From positions 1-47,001 of the forward strand of contig DAOPKN010000014.1 of the NCBI GenBank assembly GCA_035391225.1: 47,001 nucleotides of DNA. The letters are read 5' to 3'. The DNA comes from DAOPKN01 sp035391225. Its GTDB lineage: Bacteria > Thermotogota > Thermotogae > MWEM01. How positions within the stretch are numbered: the first letter of the stretch is position 1; every line of letters begins with the position of its first letter. Below, in pieces: positions 33,247 to 41,867 of this stretch. Both the position numbers and the translations under genes were made by a program. The notes under the pieces were generated by a model. That model saw only the letters and a list, made by a program, of their open reading frames with translations. It had not been told where the DNA came from and made no database searches.

Positions 33247-34344
33247 GTGGGTGGCCAGGTACTCGAAGAACAGTTCCCAGGGTGGGAGCCAAACTTTGCC
33301 CTTTTCCGTTCGGTGATGATGGGAGAAGCCGCACCTTTGCGCGTGCACCTTTTCGAGCACGAGATCGATGGGCCTTTTCGCAAAAAGATCTGGGTGGGAC
33401 GCTGGAACCTTCCCTGGGGAGAGAGCCGGGAACAGAGGATCTTCCAGGACATCGAGTTTCGGCGCCGCATGGGATACGATTTTGCCACGCTCTGGGGAAC
33501 GTATCGCAACAACCCGCTTTTTTCCCCCGAGGGCGCTGAGGGGCGTCGCTGGGCCCAAGAAGGTCTGGGGTTGATTCGCTCCCGGGAAGATTTCGAGAAA
33601 TGGGACTGGCAAGCCATTCGCGTGGATGAAAGCGTGGGGGAAATCTACCGAGCCCTGCTGCCTGCCGGAATGAAATGCCTGATGTGTAGTCCCGTGTGGC
33701 ACAAGATCATGGATGATTTTCTCGGCCACACCGGTCTGTTTACCGCCGTGATCGAGCAACCTGACCTTGTCAAAGACGTGATCGACGCCTGGGGCCAAAA
33801 GGTGTTCGACTTTTACGCCACCTACATCCGAGAGGATTTCGTGGGGGGGATTTTCCACGGGGACGACCTGGGACACAAGACCGGTACGCTCGTTCGCCCC
33901 TCGGTGATTCGCGCGCTCTTCCTTCCCTGGGTGAAAAAGTACGCCGCCCTGGCACACCAGGAGGGAAAGGTTTTCTTCCTACACTCTTGTGGAAACGTGT
34001 ATGCGTTGATGGAAGATTTTCTCCAAGACATCCAGATCGATGCCTTCCACTCCTTCCAGGATACCATCGTTCCCGTGACGGATTTCAAGAAGCGGTACGG
34101 GAAACGGACGGGAGTCTTGGGCGGAGTGGACGTGGATAAACTGGCAAGGCTCCCGGAACGAGAACTCCGGGCATACCTCGACAGCATCCTGGAAACATGC
34201 ATGGAAGGTGGGAGATACGCGCTTGGTTCGGGGAATTCCATCACCGACTACGTTCCCGTTTCCAACTACCGGATCATGATTGCCCAAGCCGTCCGATTCT
34301 CGGAGTCGATGGGTTGGCGCGCGCCAAAAGGAGGTACGCAATGA
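33247..34344 (+). CDS. URO-D-superfamily protein, candidate corrinoid methyltransferase (copy 1)
   Basis: About 365 residues of the uroporphyrinogen decarboxylase/MtaA-MtvB superfamily: DWQAIRVDES, VGGIFHGDDLGHKT, FFLHSCGNV, AFHSFQDTIVP and GGRYALGSGNSITDYVP. HSC gives two possible zinc ligands; the third Cys of MtaA-type enzymes aligns by eye with Ser in LGSGN. True haem-pathway URO-D motifs are absent. In known systems such proteins are substrate-specific O-demethylases or methylcobalamin transferases. GTG 33247 is chosen because GGAGAGG precedes it; an in-frame ATG at 33184 overlaps the promoter. It is coupled to the DeoR gene (ATGA). Confidence 0.85.
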   Translation: MGGQVLEEQFPGWEPNFALFRSVMMGEAAPLRVHLFEHEIDGPFRKKIWVGRWNLPWGESREQRIFQDIEFRRRMGYDFATLWGTYRNNPLFSPEGAEGRRWAQEGLGLIRSREDFEKWDWQAIRVDESVGEIYRALLPAGMKCLMCSPVWHKIMDDFLGHTGLFTAVIEQPDLVKDVIDAWGQKVFDFYATYIREDFVGGIFHGDDLGHKTGTLVRPSVIRALFLPWVKKYAALAHQEGKVFFLHSCGNVYALMEDFLQDIQIDAFHSFQDTIVPVTDFKKRYGKRTGVLGGVDVDKLARLPERELRAYLDSILETCMEGGRYALGSGNSITDYVPVSNYRIMIAQAVRFSESMGWRAPKGGTQ

Positions 34345-35120
34345 GCAAAGAGCTGAGGCAGGAAAAGATCGTGCAGCTCATCATGGACAGGGACTTTGTT
34401 TCGATGAGCGACTTAGGGCACTCGTTGGGGGTTTCGACCATCACGCTCCGGAGGGATATCGCGGAACTCGTGGAGAAGGGGTTCGTGGAAAAAACCTACG
34501 GCGGTATCAAAAAGGCGAGCAACCGTGTTTCCGAGGCACGCTTCTTCGAGCGATTGGCCACAAACCGCAAGGAAAAGCAGATGATGGCACGGGAAGCCCT
34601 GAACCTCATTGAAGACGGCGACATCCTTTTCTTCGATACCAGTACCACCGTGTTCGAGCTGGTGCTGTGGTGCTGCAAGTACCGCAAGTTTCTCAACGTT
34701 GTCACGAATGGTCTGCAAACCGCCTCCGAGTTGCTCAAGAACCCCACCTTCAACGTCACGGTGATTGGGGGCACGGCCACGTCTTCCAACTTCGCAACCT
34801 CGGGGGTGTACGCCGAGAAAATGGCCTCGGAAATCCACGTGCGCCAAGCCTTTTTTTCCTGCAGCGCGTTTGACCCGCAAGAGGGTTCCTTCGAAAACGT
34901 TCCCACCACGGGAAACATCAAGAGAATCTTGGGTGAAAAAAGCGAACGGCGCATCCTACTCGCGGACCAGGGAAAGTTTTTCCGCAAATCCATCATGAAA
35001 ACCTTCGACGTGCAAACGCTCGATGCCATCATTACCAACCTGCCGAAAGAAGGCATCCCATCCACCCTTTCGCACGATACCCGCTACCGTTTTGCCACGG
35101 AAAAAGCAATCACCGAATGA
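34341..35120 (+). CDS. DeoR-family transcriptional regulator, probable rhamnose regulator
   Basis: A 259-residue protein: N-terminal winged helix (1-60; IVQLIMDRDFVSMSDLGHSL, STITLRRDIAELVEKG) and a sugar-phosphate-sensing DeoRC domain (about 75-235; GDILFFDTSTTVFEL, VVTNGLQTASELL, VIGG). DeoR-type RhaR proteins regulate rhamnose genes in Thermotoga, as I recall. AAGGAGG precedes the ATG, which overlaps the upstream stop. It probably binds the TTTGCCAAT repeats and perhaps the palindrome at 35151, so that one regulator controls both operons. Confidence 0.92.
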   Translation: MSKELRQEKIVQLIMDRDFVSMSDLGHSLGVSTITLRRDIAELVEKGFVEKTYGGIKKASNRVSEARFFERLATNRKEKQMMAREALNLIEDGDILFFDTSTTVFELVLWCCKYRKFLNVVTNGLQTASELLKNPTFNVTVIGGTATSSNFATSGVYAEKMASEIHVRQAFFSCSAFDPQEGSFENVPTTGNIKRILGEKSERRILLADQGKFFRKSIMKTFDVQTLDAIITNLPKEGIPSTLSHDTRYRFATEKAITE

Positions 35121-35151
35121 ACAAGTTGTTCATTGAGTGACCAACTTGTTC
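35119..35151 (+). repeat. Inverted repeat GAACAAGTTG/CAACTTGTTC after the DeoR gene
   Basis: Ten-base arms separated by 13 bases begin on the DeoR stop codon. No U tract follows, so it is more likely an operator or RNA structure than a terminator. Both arms contain AACTTGTTC-like sequence, and the left arm continues into a short palindrome GAACAA-G-TTGTTC. Confidence 0.6.
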
Positions 35152-35170
35152 CAATGAACCGGTTAATTGG
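35151..35170 (+). promoter_or_regulatory. Near-perfect 20-bp palindrome upstream of the rhamnosidase operon
   Basis: CCAATGAACC and GGTTAATTGG form a palindrome with a single mismatch, 33 bases before the -10 element of the rhamnosidase operon. Position and symmetry suit a regulator site upstream of or over the -35. The protein is unknown; the CCAAT end is shared with the TTTGCCAAT repeats. Confidence 0.5.
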
Positions 35171-35199
35171 AGAATCGGCTTTTCTTTTTTCCAAAAATG

Positions 35200-35208
35200 T
35201 GCTATGAT
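35200..35208 (+). promoter_or_regulatory. Extended -10 promoter of the rhamnosidase/ABC operon
   Basis: TGCTATGAT preceded by TG, leaving a leader of about 68 bases before the GH78 start. No clear -35 (region is T-rich). Confidence 0.65.
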
Positions 35209-35282
35209 AAGAGCATATTTTATCAAGAAATACTCTAAAAATGGTCTTTTTGTGTTTCCCATAACCGTCCACGAGGTGCGAA

Positions 35283-37979
35283 ATGCTGCGAAAACCCTTT
35301 GACCTGAAATGTGACCTTTTGCGCGAGCCGGTAGGGATGGATTGCCCTTCACCTGTTTTGCAGTGGAACGTGGAGTCCGAACGCCGGGGGGCTTGCCTGG
35401 CCGCATGCGAAATCGAACTTGCCCACGATCCCAGGGCCTTTTTCGAGGCCCCCAACCGCACCTGGAAAAGCGGCTGGATTCCCATCGATGCTCCCGAGTG
35501 CAGCGATTGCCTGCCGGAGTTGGAGGAACATTCCCTGTACTTTTGGAGGGTTCGTTGCAGGGACAACGAGGGAAACGTTTCGGATTTCAGTGATCCCACG
35601 CGGTTTGCCACGGGCTTCCTTCGGTCCGCACCCCAGGCACGGTGGATAACCTCTCCGCAACCCGAATTCTTCCAGACACGCGGAACCTTCGTTCTCAACC
35701 AAAAAATCGACGGACACCGTCACACCCATGCGCTTTACCTGCGCAAGGAGTTTGCCCTTAAAGGACCTTTGCAAAGGGCGGTGGTGTACTTTTGCGGGTT
35801 GGGATATGGCCAGTTGGAGATCAACGGGCAAAAAGTGGGCGACCACGTTCTTGACCCTGCGCAGTCCGAGTACGACAAGGCGGTGTATTTCAGCGGTTTC
35901 GACGTGACCCACCAACTTCGCCAGGAGAATGCGCTGGTGATGATCCTGGGAAACGGGCGTTTCCTCGAAAGCTACGGTTTCGAGTATCCCCGGGGATGGG
36001 TAGAGCTTCGCCTGGAATACCGGGATGGAACGGTGGAAAACGTCCTGAGCGACACCTCCTGGGTTTGCATCCCCGGGGAGGTGACGCGCAACGGGATCTA
36101 CTGCGGGGAGACGCACGATTCCCGGAGGAAGGATCCTTCCCTCGGCCTGCCAGGTGCCGACGTGGTTCGATTTCCCAGGGCCATCGAGGTGGAAGGCATT
36201 CTCCCGAGGTTCCAAAACATGGAACCCATCCGCGTCACGAGGTTGCTTGCCCCGCGCTCGGTGCATTCCCCCGCCGAAGGCACCGTTATCTTCGATTTCG
36301 GCCAGAATTTTGCCGGTTGGGTGCGGCTCACGGCGGATGGTCCGCGCGGAACAAAAATCCGCCTGCGTTTCTCCGAGCTGCTCGCGGAGGATGGTTCGCT
36401 CAACATGCTTGTGCTGGAAAACGCCGAGGCCACGGACGAATGGATCTTGCGCGGCGAGGGGGAAGAAACCTTTGAACCCCTTTTCACCTACCACGGATTT
36501 CGGTACGTGGAAGTGACCGGCTACCCCGGTGTCCCGCGACCAGACCAGATCGTGGGATGCGTCGTCCATTCGGACGTGGAAGCGCAGGGCTCCTTTTTCT
36601 GTTCGAATGAGCTGGTGAACCGTATCCACGAGTGCGTGCAATGGGGACAACGTTCCAACCTCATGAGCATTCCCACGGACTGCCCCCAACGTGACGAACG
36701 ACACGGATGGTTGGGAGATGCGCATCTTGCCGGCGAAGAATCCCTATTTAACTTCGGCATGCACGCCTTCTACCGCAAGTACCTGGACGATATTTCGCGT
36801 TCCCAGCAACCGGACGGGTCCCTTTCGGACGTCGTGCCATCGTATTACCGCTTTTTTCCCGCGGATCCCGCGTGGGGCAGCGCGTACGTAACCCTTGCCT
36901 GGGAAACCTACCAGTTCACCGGAGATGCACAGCTTCTCGCCAAACACTTCCCGGGCATGCAGCGGTACGTGGATTTCCTGGGGACGCTGGCAGACGGTGG
37001 CATCATTACGTTCGGCAAGTATGGGGACTGGTGTCCTCCCGGCTCCATCTTGCCCAAGCGAACCCCCGTTGCACTCACCTCTACCTGGTTTTACTTCCAC
37101 GATGCCCTGATTCTTTCCAAGATCGCCCAAGTCCTGGGCCAGCCGGAGGTACGGGAAAGATACGAACAGGTTGCCCTTCAGGTCAGGGATGCGTTTCACC
37201 GCGCTTTCTTCCAGGAAGACCAGTACGCGGTTGTTCCCATGAGCCCGAGGCAAAGCCTGGACAGCAGCCTGCCCTCGCAGACCTCGAACGCCCTGCCCCT
37301 GTCGTTGGAGATGGTCCCCCCGGATGCACGCAGCAAAGTGTTCAACACCCTCGTGGATTCCATCATCCGGCGAAGCGACTACCACGTGGACACCGGCATC
37401 GTGGGAACGCGTTTCATCCTCGACGTGCTTTCGGATGGGGGGCGGATGGACGTGGCATGGAAGATGGTGAAAAACCCCGACTACCCGGGGTGGGGGTACA
37501 TGGTGAACCAGGGTGCGACCACGCTGTGGGAACGCTGGGAAAAGTTGACGGGTTTCTCGATGAATTCGCACAACCACATCATGCTGGGAAGCGTGGATGG
37601 TTGGCTGTACAAGTACGTGGCTGGCATGCGTCCACTGGAAGCGGGTTGGGCCAAGATCTTGTTCCAGGTGCCTTCGCTGGAAGACATCCGGTTTGCCTCG
37701 GCAAGCGTGAAAACCCCCCGGGGAAAGGCCTCCGTTTCCTGGAAACGCCGGAAGGGGGAGTTGGAAGCGGTGATTCGTGTTCCCGTTTCCGCCAAGGCCC
37801 AGGTGCGGCTTCCACTGCCCGAAGGGGCCAAAGTTTGGGAAGGGGGCAGGGAGGTATTTTCCAGGACTTCCACAGCTGGGATTTTTGAAACCGAAACCGC
37901 GAGTGGCCTGTACCGTTTCCGGGTGGCTCGGGAAGAACCATCCGCCAAGCCGATGGGGGAAGGAGTGGAGCGAGGATGA
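35283..37979 (+). CDS. Cytoplasmic alpha-L-rhamnosidase, GH78
   Basis: An 898-residue hydrolase releasing terminal L-rhamnose from glycosides. An N-terminal fibronectin-like region (LQWNV...AACEIELAHDP...FWRVRCRD) is followed by the rhamnose-binding beta domain (AVVYFCGLGYGQLEINGQKVG; GTVIFDFGQNFAGWVRL). The (alpha/alpha)6 barrel has DCPQRDERHGWLGDAH near residues 466-481, whose acidic residues include the catalytic acid, and TTLWERWE near 746, which includes the catalytic base. No signal peptide, so the substrate must be imported; the importer genes follow with a 4-base overlap. Confidence 0.95.
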   Translation: MLRKPFDLKCDLLREPVGMDCPSPVLQWNVESERRGACLAACEIELAHDPRAFFEAPNRTWKSGWIPIDAPECSDCLPELEEHSLYFWRVRCRDNEGNVSDFSDPTRFATGFLRSAPQARWITSPQPEFFQTRGTFVLNQKIDGHRHTHALYLRKEFALKGPLQRAVVYFCGLGYGQLEINGQKVGDHVLDPAQSEYDKAVYFSGFDVTHQLRQENALVMILGNGRFLESYGFEYPRGWVELRLEYRDGTVENVLSDTSWVCIPGEVTRNGIYCGETHDSRRKDPSLGLPGADVVRFPRAIEVEGILPRFQNMEPIRVTRLLAPRSVHSPAEGTVIFDFGQNFAGWVRLTADGPRGTKIRLRFSELLAEDGSLNMLVLENAEATDEWILRGEGEETFEPLFTYHGFRYVEVTGYPGVPRPDQIVGCVVHSDVEAQGSFFCSNELVNRIHECVQWGQRSNLMSIPTDCPQRDERHGWLGDAHLAGEESLFNFGMHAFYRKYLDDISRSQQPDGSLSDVVPSYYRFFPADPAWGSAYVTLAWETYQFTGDAQLLAKHFPGMQRYVDFLGTLADGGIITFGKYGDWCPPGSILPKRTPVALTSTWFYFHDALILSKIAQVLGQPEVRERYEQVALQVRDAFHRAFFQEDQYAVVPMSPRQSLDSSLPSQTSNALPLSLEMVPPDARSKVFNTLVDSIIRRSDYHVDTGIVGTRFILDVLSDGGRMDVAWKMVKNPDYPGWGYMVNQGATTLWERWEKLTGFSMNSHNHIMLGSVDGWLYKYVAGMRPLEAGWAKILFQVPSLEDIRFASASVKTPRGKASVSWKRRKGELEAVIRVPVSAKAQVRLPLPEGAKVWEGGREVFSRTSTAGIFETETASGLYRFRVAREEPSAKPMGEGVERG

Positions 37980-38902
37980 TGTTTTACATCGTTCGCCGCG
38001 TTTTGTTCGGGCTGTTGACGCTTTGGGTGGTCATGACCATCACCTTTTTCCTGATGCACGCCATCCCGGGTGGGCCCTTCGACATGGACAGCATGGACGT
38101 ACAGAGTCCCAGCTACCGCAGGATCATGGAAGAACGGTTCGGGCTGAACAAGTCGATCTTCGAGCAGTACCTGATGTACTTGGGCAACCTTGCCCGGGGC
38201 GAACTGGGACTATCGATCAGTTACTACCCTCGGACGGTGAACCAGATCATCGCGCAAGGATTCCCCGTTTCTGCGCGCCTGGGGGGTATCGCGATCCTTC
38301 TGTCCATCGTGGCAGGCATCGTGTGGGGTGTGGTGGCGGGATTGCGGCAGGGAAGGTGGCAGGACAACCTGATGAAAGTGCTCACGGCGTTGGGGATCAC
38401 GATTCCCGGTTTCGTGCTTGCCACGCTGCTTATCTACTCTTTTGCCGTGGAGCTGCGCTGGCTTCCTCCCATGGGGCTCCGTTCGTGGAAGCATTACATC
38501 CTGCCTGCTGTGGCTCTCTCCTTCGGGCCGGTGGCCTACCTGGCGCGCTTGACGCGTTCGAGCCTGCTGGACGTGATCCGGCAGGATTACATGAAAACCG
38601 CACGTGCAAAGGGGCTATCCAGAAGGAAAGTGATTTACAAGCACGCACTCAAAAACTCCATGCTACCCATTGTCACCTACATCGCCCCGCTGATCGCGGG
38701 ACTGATGACTGGAAGCTTCGTGATCGAGAAGGTCTTTGCCATTCCGGGCATGGGACGGGAAATGGTGCTGGCGATTGGCAACCGCGATTACATGATGATA
38801 CTCGGGTTGACCTTCTTTTTCAGCGCGTTGATCGTTTTCACCTACATCATCACCGACGTGCTGTACGCGTTTCTTGATCCGCGCATCAAGCTGGGAAAAT
38901 GA
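37976..38902 (+). CDS. ABC importer permease, OppB/DppB family
   Basis: A 308-residue permease with six transmembrane segments, the N-terminal MMFYIVRRVLFGLLTLWVV signature and the EAA loop KTARAKGLSRRKVIYKHALKN. Such systems take up oligopeptides or, in Thermotogota, oligosaccharides. Its first ATG overlaps the GH78 stop, tying transport to rhamnoside cleavage. Confidence 0.95.
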   Translation: MMFYIVRRVLFGLLTLWVVMTITFFLMHAIPGGPFDMDSMDVQSPSYRRIMEERFGLNKSIFEQYLMYLGNLARGELGLSISYYPRTVNQIIAQGFPVSARLGGIAILLSIVAGIVWGVVAGLRQGRWQDNLMKVLTALGITIPGFVLATLLIYSFAVELRWLPPMGLRSWKHYILPAVALSFGPVAYLARLTRSSLLDVIRQDYMKTARAKGLSRRKVIYKHALKNSMLPIVTYIAPLIAGLMTGSFVIEKVFAIPGMGREMVLAIGNRDYMMILGLTFFFSALIVFTYIITDVLYAFLDPRIKLGK

Positions 38903-38923
38903 TGAGCGAAAGGATGAAGCGAA

Positions 38924-39850
38924 ATGGATGAACAGGTCCACGTTCCCGCTGAACTATTTGCACCCGTTCCCCCCCAAGAAAAGCTGCGAAACGAAATCGT
39001 TCGCCCTTCGATGTCGTACTGGCAAGATGCCTGGCGACGCTTACGTGCCAATCCCCTGGCCATGATCGGGCTGGTCATCGTGATCTTCATGACGTTTCTG
39101 GCACTTTTTGCTCCCCTTTTGACCCCGTACGATTACTACTCGCAGGATTTGTACAACGCCAATGCCGTGCCTTCGAAGGAACACTGGCTGGGCACCGACC
39201 AGTTCGGCCGAGACTTGCTCACCCGCATCCTGTTCGGCGCGCGCATTTCCATGACCGTTGCCTACGTTTCCACGCTCCTGGTGCTCGTGATTGGGGTAAC
39301 CTACGGGGGTGTTTCGGGGTACTTCGGGGGCAAGGTAGACAATGTCATGATGCGCATCGCAGATATCCTGAGTGGGGTTCCCAGCATGTTGTACCTGATC
39401 CTGCTCATGGTGGTGCTGGGACCGGGGCTGGTCACCATCATCATCGCCATGGGTATTGCCAACTGGATCGGCATGGCACGCATGGTGCGGGCGGAAGTGC
39501 TGAAGTTGAAAAACCAGGAATTCGTGATGGCTGCCCGGGCACTGGGTGTGAACAACCGCAAGATCCTCTTTCGTCACCTTCTTCCCAACAGCATGGGCAC
39601 CATCATCGTGAACCTGACGTTTGCGATTCCCGGTGCCATTTTCGCCGAGGCTTTCTTGAGCTTCATCGGGTTGGGGGTTTCGGCTCCACAAGCCTCGTGG
39701 GGCATGATGGTGTCTGAGGCCATGCAGATGTTCATGGCGTTCCCGCTCAATCTTTTTTGGCCGGCGCTGGCGATCTGTATCACCATCTTGGGATTCAATT
39801 TCCTGGGCGATGGGTTGCGAGACGCTCTGGATCCCAAGATGAGAAAGTAG
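38924..39850 (+). CDS. ABC importer permease, OppC/DppC family
   Basis: A 308-residue permease with a long cytoplasmic N-terminus, RRLRANPLAMIGLVIV, LGTDQFGRDLLTRILFGAR and EAA loop MAARALGVNNRKILFRHLLPN. It pairs with the OppB-like protein. AAGGATG precedes the ATG. Confidence 0.95.
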   Translation: MDEQVHVPAELFAPVPPQEKLRNEIVRPSMSYWQDAWRRLRANPLAMIGLVIVIFMTFLALFAPLLTPYDYYSQDLYNANAVPSKEHWLGTDQFGRDLLTRILFGARISMTVAYVSTLLVLVIGVTYGGVSGYFGGKVDNVMMRIADILSGVPSMLYLILLMVVLGPGLVTIIIAMGIANWIGMARMVRAEVLKLKNQEFVMAARALGVNNRKILFRHLLPNSMGTIIVNLTFAIPGAIFAEAFLSFIGLGVSAPQASWGMMVSEAMQMFMAFPLNLFWPALAICITILGFNFLGDGLRDALDPKMRK

Positions 39851-39860
39851 GAGAGTGGCG

Positions 39861-40853
39861 ATGCAAAAGTTGTTGCAAGTCAAAGAGCTTCGTACATCCT
39901 TTTTCACCTACGCCGGGGAAGTCAAAGCAGTGCGAGGCGTGGATTTCGACGTGCATCGTGGAGAAGCCGTGGGCTTCGTGGGAGAATCCGGTTGCGGCAA
40001 GAGCGTCACCATGCTTTCGGTGATGGATATCCTCGACGACGTCGGCAAGATCGTGGGGGGGAGCATCCTTTTCGAAGGCGTGGAACTCACCGCGCTTTCC
40101 GAGAAAAAAATGCAGGCCATCCGGGGAAACCAGATTTCCATGATCTTCCAGGACCCAATGACCTCGTTGAACCCCGTGTACACGGTGGGAAACCAGATGG
40201 TCGAACACCAGGTTCGCCACAGCAAGATCGCGCGTTCCGAAGCCAGGCGACGGGCAATCGACATGCTGGAACTGGTGGGGCTTCCGCAACCCGAGGAGAG
40301 AATCCGGCAGTACCCCCATGAATTTTCCGGGGGCATGCGACAAAGGGCAATGATTGCCATGGCGTTGGTTACCGGGCCCAAGCTGCTGATCGCCGATGAA
40401 CCCACCACCGCGCTGGATGTGACCATCCAAGCACAAATCCTGGAAGTAATGAAAGACGTGCGCAAGGAACTGAACACCTCGATCATCCTGATCACCCATG
40501 ACCTGGGCGTGGTGGCGAGCCTGTGTGACCGTGTGAACGTGATGTACGGGGGAAAAATCGTGGAATCCGCCCAAGCGATGGAACTATACCGGCATCCTGG
40601 CCACCCGTACACCGTGGGTCTATTGCAAAGCGTGCCCAATCCCGCCAAGAAAAGCAAGGAGCGGCTTGTTCCCATCGAAGGGCAACCACCAGACTTGCTC
40701 AAGCCCCCAGAAGGCTGTCCCTTTGCCCCGCGTTGCCCCCACACCATGCGCATTTGCCAGCAAAAAATGCCCCCGGCTTTTCCCAGCGGAGAGGGCCATA
40801 GCGTTGCCTGCTGGTTGCCTTTGAAGCAGAAGGAGGAAGCGCACGATGCTTGA
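39861..40853 (+). CDS. ABC importer ATPase, OppD/DppD family
   Basis: About 330 residues: Walker A GESGCGKSV, signature FSGGMRQR, Walker B LLIADEPTTALD, H-loop THDLGVV. A C-terminal oligopeptide-transporter extension has a Cys cluster (GCPFAPRCPHTMRIC and a later Cys) that can bind an Fe-S cluster in some family members. ATG 39861 with GGAG at seven bases is preferred over GTG 39855. Confidence 0.95.
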   Translation: MQKLLQVKELRTSFFTYAGEVKAVRGVDFDVHRGEAVGFVGESGCGKSVTMLSVMDILDDVGKIVGGSILFEGVELTALSEKKMQAIRGNQISMIFQDPMTSLNPVYTVGNQMVEHQVRHSKIARSEARRRAIDMLELVGLPQPEERIRQYPHEFSGGMRQRAMIAMALVTGPKLLIADEPTTALDVTIQAQILEVMKDVRKELNTSIILITHDLGVVASLCDRVNVMYGGKIVESAQAMELYRHPGHPYTVGLLQSVPNPAKKSKERLVPIEGQPPDLLKPPEGCPFAPRCPHTMRICQQKMPPAFPSGEGHSVACWLPLKQKEEAHDA

Positions 40854-41841
40854 AAACACACTGCCCTTGCTGGAAATCACGAAACTCAAAAAGTACTTCC
40901 CCATGAAACACAAGCTTTTCTCGAAGAAACGAAGTTTCCTGCAAGCGGTGGATGGGATTGACCTGCGCATCGAACGCGGAGAAACCGTTGGATTGGTTGG
41001 GGAATCCGGGTGTGGCAAAACCACCGCGGGCCGAACCGTAATCCGTTTGTACGATCCCACGCAGGGCAAGATCCTCTTCGACGGAAAGGACATCGCGGGG
41101 CTCTCGCAAAAACAGATGCTGCCCTTCCGCCGGAAGATGCAGATGATCTTCCAAGATCCGTACGCTTCGCTCGATCCACGATTCCTGGTGAAAGATATCG
41201 TTTCCGAAGGCATGGTCCCATCCCTTTCGCGCGGGGAGAAATTGGAAAAAGTGAAATTCCTACTCTCCAAGGTGGGGTTAAATTCCGAGCACGCCAACCG
41301 CTTCCCCCACGAGTTTTCCGGGGGGCAAAGGCAAAGAATCGGTATTGCCCGTGCACTTGCGGTGGAACCCGAGTTTATCGTGTGCGACGAACCCATTTCT
41401 GCGCTGGACGTTTCCATCCAGGCCCAAGTGGTGAACATGCTGCAAGACCTGCAGCACGATTTCGGGCTGACCTACCTCTTTATCGCGCACGACATTTCCA
41501 TGGTGAAGTACATTTCCAACCGCATCGCGGTGATGTACCTGGGAAAAATCGTGGAGATTGCCCCGAGCGATGAAGTGTACACCCATCCGCTTCACCCCTA
41601 TTCCCAGGCCTTGCTGTCCGCGGTTCCCATCCCGGATCCCGGTGAAGCGCAGAAAGCAATGCGTATCGTTCTGGAAGGTGATGTTCCCAGTCCGATCGAT
41701 GTTCCCGAGGGTTGCCGATTCCGAACGCGCTGTTCCCATGCAATGGATGTGTGCGCGCGGCAGACCCCCGAATTGAAAGAAGTAGAATCCGGGCATTATG
41801 TCGCCTGTTTCTTGACAGATGAAGACACCCATCCCAGGTGA
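40846..41841 (+). CDS. ABC importer ATPase, OppF/DppF family
   Basis: A 331-residue ATPase: Walker A GESGCGKTT, signature FSGGQRQR, Walker B FIVCDEPISALD, H-loop AHDISMV. The C-terminal extension has CRFRTRCSHAMDVC and a later Cys. It starts inside the end of the OppD-like gene, with AGAAGGAGG upstream. It forms the ATPase heterodimer with that protein. Confidence 0.95.
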   Translation: MLENTLPLLEITKLKKYFPMKHKLFSKKRSFLQAVDGIDLRIERGETVGLVGESGCGKTTAGRTVIRLYDPTQGKILFDGKDIAGLSQKQMLPFRRKMQMIFQDPYASLDPRFLVKDIVSEGMVPSLSRGEKLEKVKFLLSKVGLNSEHANRFPHEFSGGQRQRIGIARALAVEPEFIVCDEPISALDVSIQAQVVNMLQDLQHDFGLTYLFIAHDISMVKYISNRIAVMYLGKIVEIAPSDEVYTHPLHPYSQALLSAVPIPDPGEAQKAMRIVLEGDVPSPIDVPEGCRFRTRCSHAMDVCARQTPELKEVESGHYVACFLTDEDTHPR

Positions 41842-41867
41842 GTGGGGTGGAGAAAAGGAGGCTTTTT

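Noticed and set aside
33247..34344. Haem-pathway uroporphyrinogen decarboxylase
   Set aside because: There are two paralogues in a sugar/corrinoid locus, no other haem genes nearby, and the HSCGN motif belongs to the methyltransferase-like branch of the superfamily.
35119..35151. Terminator for the DeoR gene
   Set aside because: The stem is AT-rich at its ends, starts on the stop codon, and no U tract follows on the plus strand.
35349..36725. A 458-codon minus-strand open frame
   Set aside because: It is antisense to the GH78 rhamnosidase and shows no family motif.
41010..41573. Plus-strand open frame overlapping the OppF-like gene
   Set aside because: Out-of-frame shadow of an ATPase with complete Walker and signature motifs.
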